From JAEMQF01 sp963850525 (GTDB taxonomy: Bacteria > Pseudomonadota > Gammaproteobacteria > Burkholderiales > Burkholderiaceae_C), in contig CAWKLQ010000008.1 of NCBI GenBank assembly GCA_963850525.1, positions 1,364,001 to 1,428,000 on the forward strand: a stretch of 64,000 nucleotides of DNA. Reading direction: 5' to 3'. The notes beneath the pieces were generated by a model, which was not told the DNA's origin, made no database searches, and was given only the letters and a program-made list of their open reading frames with translations. Made by a program: the position numbers and the translations under genes. This document shows positions 60,800 through 64,000 of this stretch, piece by piece (within the stretch, counting starts at the first letter, position 1; every line of letters begins with the position of its first letter).

Positions 60800-62113
60800 T
60801 CAGGTGCGCTGCGCCAAGGCCTTGACCTGGCGCCGCACCGCGCCGTTGAACAGCTGGCGCGGCCTGCCGATCTTGTACTCCGGGTCGCCGATCATCTCGT
60901 TGAGCTGGGCGATCCAGCCCACGGTGCGCGCCAAAGCGAAGATCGCCGTGAACAGGCTCACCGGAATGCCGATCGCGCGCTGCACGATGCCGGAATAGAA
61001 ATCGACGTTCGGGTAGAGCTTGCGCGACACGAAGTACTCGTCTTCGAGCGCAATCTTTTCCAGCGCCATCGCCAGTTTCAGAATCGGGTCGTTGCTGTGG
61101 CCCAAGGCGCCGAGCACCTCGTGACACGTCTCACGCATCAGCTTGGCGCGCGGGTCGTAGTTCTTGTAGACGCGGTGCCCGAAGCCCATCAGCTTGACGT
61201 TGGAGTTTTTGTCTTTCACCTGTTTGATGAACTCGCCGATGCGCTCCACCCCGCCCATGCGATTCACGTCTTCCAGCATGTTCAGCGCCGCTTCGTTCGC
61301 GCCGCCGTGCGCCGGGCCCCACAGGCAGGCCACGCCGGCTGCGATCGCGGCGAACGGGTTCGTTCCCGAGGAGCCGCACAGGCGCACCGTCGACGTGGAG
61401 GCGTTCTGTTCGTGGTCGGCGTGCAGGGTGAAGATGCGGTCCATCGCGCGCACCAGCACGTCGTTGGGAACGTACTCCTCGCACGGCGTGGCAAACATCA
61501 TGCGCATGAAGTTGCCGGCGTACGACAAGTCATTCTTCGGGTAGATGTAGGGCTGGCCGCAAGAATATTTGTACGCCATCGCCACCAGCGTGGGCATCTT
61601 CGCGATCAGGCGGATCGCCGAAATCTCGCGATGCTGCGGGTTATTGATGTCGGTGCTGTCGTGATAGAACGCCGACATCCCGCCCACCAGGCCGGTGAGG
61701 ATCGCCATCGGGTGCGCGTCGCGCCGAAAGCCACGCAGGAAGAACTGCATCTGCTCGTTGACCATCGTGTGGTTCGTCACACGCTTGGTGAAATCGCTGC
61801 GCTGCGCCGCGTTCGGCAAGTCGCCGTACAGCAGCAGATGGCAGGTCTCCAGGAAGTCGCAGTTCACCGCCAACTCTTCGATCGGGTAGCCGCGGTACAG
61901 CAGCTCGCCCTTGTCGCCGTCGATGAAGGTGATCGCCGAGCTGCAAGACGCCGTCGACATGAAACCCGGGTCGTAAGTGAACTTGCCGGTCTGCCCGTAG
62001 AGCTTGCGGATATCGATGACCTGCGGACCGATGCTGCCCTTGTAAATGGGCAAGTCGATGCTCGGGCTGCCGTCGGAGAACGTCAGCGTGGCTTTCGCGT
62101 CGGAGGGGGTCAT
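60800..62113 (-). CDS. gltA: Citrate synthase
   Basis: A 437-residue type II citrate synthase making citrate from oxaloacetate and acetyl-CoA. Conserved blocks include FMSTASCSSAITFIDGDKGE, the His site in NASTSTVRLCGSSGTNPF, and MGFGHRVYKNYDPRAK, with catalytic Asp near DVDFYSGIVQRAIGIPV. Last gene of the sdhAB-sdhE-gltA group, 10 bases after sdhE. Confidence 0.97.
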   Translation of the reverse strand: MTPSDAKATLTFSDGSPSIDLPIYKGSIGPQVIDIRKLYGQTGKFTYDPGFMSTASCSSAITFIDGDKGELLYRGYPIEELAVNCDFLETCHLLLYGDLPNAAQRSDFTKRVTNHTMVNEQMQFFLRGFRRDAHPMAILTGLVGGMSAFYHDSTDINNPQHREISAIRLIAKMPTLVAMAYKYSCGQPYIYPKNDLSYAGNFMRMMFATPCEEYVPNDVLVRAMDRIFTLHADHEQNASTSTVRLCGSSGTNPFAAIAAGVACLWGPAHGGANEAALNMLEDVNRMGGVERIGEFIKQVKDKNSNVKLMGFGHRVYKNYDPRAKLMRETCHEVLGALGHSNDPILKLAMALEKIALEDEYFVSRKLYPNVDFYSGIVQRAIGIPVSLFTAIFALARTVGWIAQLNEMIGDPEYKIGRPRQLFNGAVRRQVKALAQRT

Positions 62114-62123
62114 GCTTGTTTCC

Positions 62124-62408
62124 TTATGAACAGGCGGGAGCCTGGAGGGGCGTACTGCGGATGCGTTGCAATACGTCGCGAACCTCGTGATCGAGCTGCG
62201 GATCCGGTTCGCAGCGACGCATGAAGAGGTCCAGCAAGTCGTTGTCGGCCAATTCCATCAAGGCATTCAGGCCGCGCACCTGAGCCGGCGTGATGGAAGC
62301 CTCGTGACGGGCAAAGAAGCGCTGAATGAACAAGTCGTTCTCGAGCAAACCGCGCCGGCACTGCCACTTCAGGCGGTTCAGTGTGGTGGCGTCGACGCGA
62401 GTGTCCAT
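62124..62408 (-). CDS. sdhE: Succinate dehydrogenase assembly factor SdhE
   Basis: A 94-residue factor that helps attach FAD to SdhA. The conserved RGxxE motif is RRGLLEND near 20-25, followed by LMELADNDLLDLFMRRCEPD. It lies between sdhB and gltA, 6 bases after the sdhB stop. Confidence 0.95.
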   Translation of the reverse strand: MDTRVDATTLNRLKWQCRRGLLENDLFIQRFFARHEASITPAQVRGLNALMELADNDLLDLFMRRCEPDPQLDHEVRDVLQRIRSTPLQAPACS

Positions 62409-62414
62409 GATCGA

Positions 62415-63119
62415 TCAGATGGCGCGGCGCACCATCATCTCCTTGATCTTGCCGATCGCCCGCGTCGGGTTCAGGCCCTTCGGGCACACGTCGACGCAGT
62501 TCATGATGGTGTGGCAGCGGAAGAGCCGGTACGGGTCTTCGAGATTGTCCAGCCGCGCCTGCGTGTCGTGGTCGCGGCTGTCGGCGATGAATCGATACGC
62601 CTGCAACAGCCCGGCCGGGCCGACGAACTTGTCGGGGTTCCACCAGAAGCTTGGGCAACTCGTCGAGCAGCTCGCACACAGAATGCACTCGTACAGGCCG
62701 TTCAGTTCGTCGCGCTCTTCGGGGGACTGCAGGCGCTCTTTTTCCGGCGGGCGCTCGTCGTTGACGAGATACGGCTTGATCGAGTTGTATTGCTTGAAGA
62801 ACTGCGTCATGTCGACGATCAGGTCGCGAATCACCGGCAAGCCCGGCAAGGGCTTGAGCACGATCGGATCTTTCAGCGTCAGCATGTTCGTCAGGCACGC
62901 CAGTCCGTTCTTGCCGTTGATGTTCATCGCGTCGGACCCGCACACGCCTTCGCGGCAGGACCGGCGAAAACTCAAGCTCGGGTCGACCGCCTTCAATTTG
63001 CCCAGCGCGTCGAGCAACATGCGCTCGCTGCCGTCGAGCTCGACCTCGATGCGCTGCATGTAAGGCTTGGCGTCGGCGTCCGGGTTGTAGCGGTAGATCT
63101 GGAATACGCGCTGCGTCAT
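62415..63119 (-). CDS. sdhB: Succinate dehydrogenase iron-sulfur subunit
   Basis: A 234-residue subunit carrying three clusters: [2Fe-2S] in SCREGVCGSDAMNIN, then CILCASCSTSCP and CHTIMNCVDVCPKGLNP for the [4Fe-4S] and [3Fe-4S] clusters. It passes electrons from SdhA to the quinone site. It lies 22 bases after sdhA. Confidence 0.98.
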   Translation of the reverse strand: MTQRVFQIYRYNPDADAKPYMQRIEVELDGSERMLLDALGKLKAVDPSLSFRRSCREGVCGSDAMNINGKNGLACLTNMLTLKDPIVLKPLPGLPVIRDLIVDMTQFFKQYNSIKPYLVNDERPPEKERLQSPEERDELNGLYECILCASCSTSCPSFWWNPDKFVGPAGLLQAYRFIADSRDHDTQARLDNLEDPYRLFRCHTIMNCVDVCPKGLNPTRAIGKIKEMMVRRAI

Positions 63120-63141
63120 GGTGGCTTTCTTCGGATCGGCG

Positions 63142-64000
63142 TCAGAACGATCGGATCTTCGGCGGAATCGACTCGGTGGTCAGCGGTGTCATTCGCACCG
63201 GCTTGTAGTCCAGGCGATCGCCTTGCGCGTACCACAGCGTGTGCTTCATCCACTCCCGGTCGTTGCGCCCGTTGGGGAATTCAGGGCTGTCGGCATAGTC
63301 GTTCACGGTGTGCGCGCCTCGGCTCTCATGGCGCGCCGCCGCGGAGACCATCGTCGCGCGTGCCGCTTCGATCAGGTTGTCGACTTCGAGCGCTTCAATT
63401 CGCGCCGTGTTGAACACCTTGGACTTGTCGCCCAGGTGAATGCCCTTGACACGCTGCGACAGCGCCTTGATCTTGTCCACCCCTTCGTCCAGCATCGCCT
63501 GGGTGCGGAACACGCCGGCGTGGCGCTGCATCGCCGATCGAATGTCGTTCGCGACGTCCTGCGCGTACTCACCGGCCGAACTTGCGTCCAGGCGCGCCAG
63601 GCGCGCGCGCGTCGGATCGGCCGCGTCGACGGGCAAGGGCTTGTGCAACTGTGCGCCCAATCCGGCATCGACCAGGTGATTGCCCGCAGCGCGGCCGAAC
63701 ACCAGGAGGTCGAGCAACGAATTCGTGCCGAGCCGGTTCGCGCCGTGCACGCTGACACACGCGCATTCGCCCACCGCGTACAAGCCGTTCACGACGGAAT
63801 TCGGATTGCCGCCCTTGGGCTCGGCGACCTGGCCGTGAATCGTCGTCGGGATTCCGCCCATCTGGTAGTGGATCGTCGGCACGACGGGAATCGGCTCTTT
63901 CGTGATGTCGACGTTGGCGAAGTTGTGGCCGATCTCGTAGACGCTCGGCAGGCGCTTCAGAATGTCTTCCGAGCCGATGTGCGTCATGTCCAGGTGGATG
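63142..64000 (-). CDS. sdhA: Succinate dehydrogenase flavoprotein subunit, 3' part
   Basis: The C-terminal half of SdhA; the gene continues beyond the window end. Visible are IHLDMTHIGSEDILKRLP, YQMGGIPTTIHGQVAEPKGG, VNGLYAVGECACVSVHGANR then LGTNSLLDLLVFGRAAG (flavin-binding end) and the C-terminal helix domain ending MTPLTTESIPPKIRSF. It oxidises succinate in complex II. Confidence 0.98.
   Translation of the reverse strand, partial: IHLDMTHIGSEDILKRLPSVYEIGHNFANVDITKEPIPVVPTIHYQMGGIPTTIHGQVAEPKGGNPNSVVNGLYAVGECACVSVHGANRLGTNSLLDLLVFGRAAGNHLVDAGLGAQLHKPLPVDAADPTRARLARLDASSAGEYAQDVANDIRSAMQRHAGVFRTQAMLDEGVDKIKALSQRVKGIHLGDKSKVFNTARIEALEVDNLIEAARATMVSAAARHESRGAHTVNDYADSPEFPNGRNDREWMKHTLWYAQGDRLDYKPVRMTPLTTESIPPKIRSF

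Noticed and set aside
59846..62224. A 792-codon plus-strand open frame opposite leuC and gltA
   Set aside because: Antisense shadow with no recognisable domain and low-complexity composition.

Overview
The window is GC-rich betaproteobacterial chromosome, most likely order Burkholderiales. The evidence is the run sdhA-sdhB-sdhE-gltA-leuC-leuD-leuB-asd-fimV-truA-trpF-trpB-trpA-accD-folC-SPOR-cvpA-purF and a flagellar fliE/fliF-R block. I cannot name a genus from sequence alone.

Region 1 (1-27.5 kb) is a large accessory pigment locus. After the 3' end of a livF gene comes a plus-strand operon: DarA- and DarB-like dialkylresorcinol enzymes, an unknown 131-aa protein, a BtrH-type protein, an ABC exporter pair, an acyl carrier protein and two ketosynthase-like proteins. 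Next are a minus-strand ketosynthase/ACP/PAP2 group and a plus-strand MipA/acyltransferase/glycosyltransferase/unknown secreted protein operon. The last part is a long minus-strand operon (about 26.5 kb down to 14.3 kb) with the standard aryl polyene (APE) genes: ACP, COG4648 membrane protein, AMP ligase, dehydratases, acyltransferase, LolA-like carrier, MMPL exporter, deacetylase, methyltransferase, ketosynthases and ketoreductase. Together they suggest a polyketide-like aryl polyene chain joined to a dialkylresorcinol, that is a flexirubin/arcuflavin-type membrane pigment. The first 3.6 kb carries about eleven frame disruptions, and the deacetylase carries one more.

Region 2 (27.5-31.4 kb) holds a GNAT-type protein, a REC-histidine kinase, a NarL-type regulator, and a scar made of an ORF6N fragment plus a partial duplicate of the regulator's 3' end.

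Region 3 (31.4-42.9 kb) holds flagellar genes fliR-Q-P-O-N-L-K-J-I-H-G-F on the minus strand and fliE divergent. fliM is absent from its usual place between fliL and fliN. REP-like palindromes lie at the fliR end and directly against the fliP start.

Region 4 (42.9-64 kb) is housekeeping: tRNA-Asp, tRNA-Glu and tRNA-Ala behind gltX, then purF, cvpA, a SPOR protein, folC, accD, trpA/B/F, truA, fimV, asd, leuB/D/C, gltA, sdhE, sdhB and the 3' part of sdhA, all on the minus strand.
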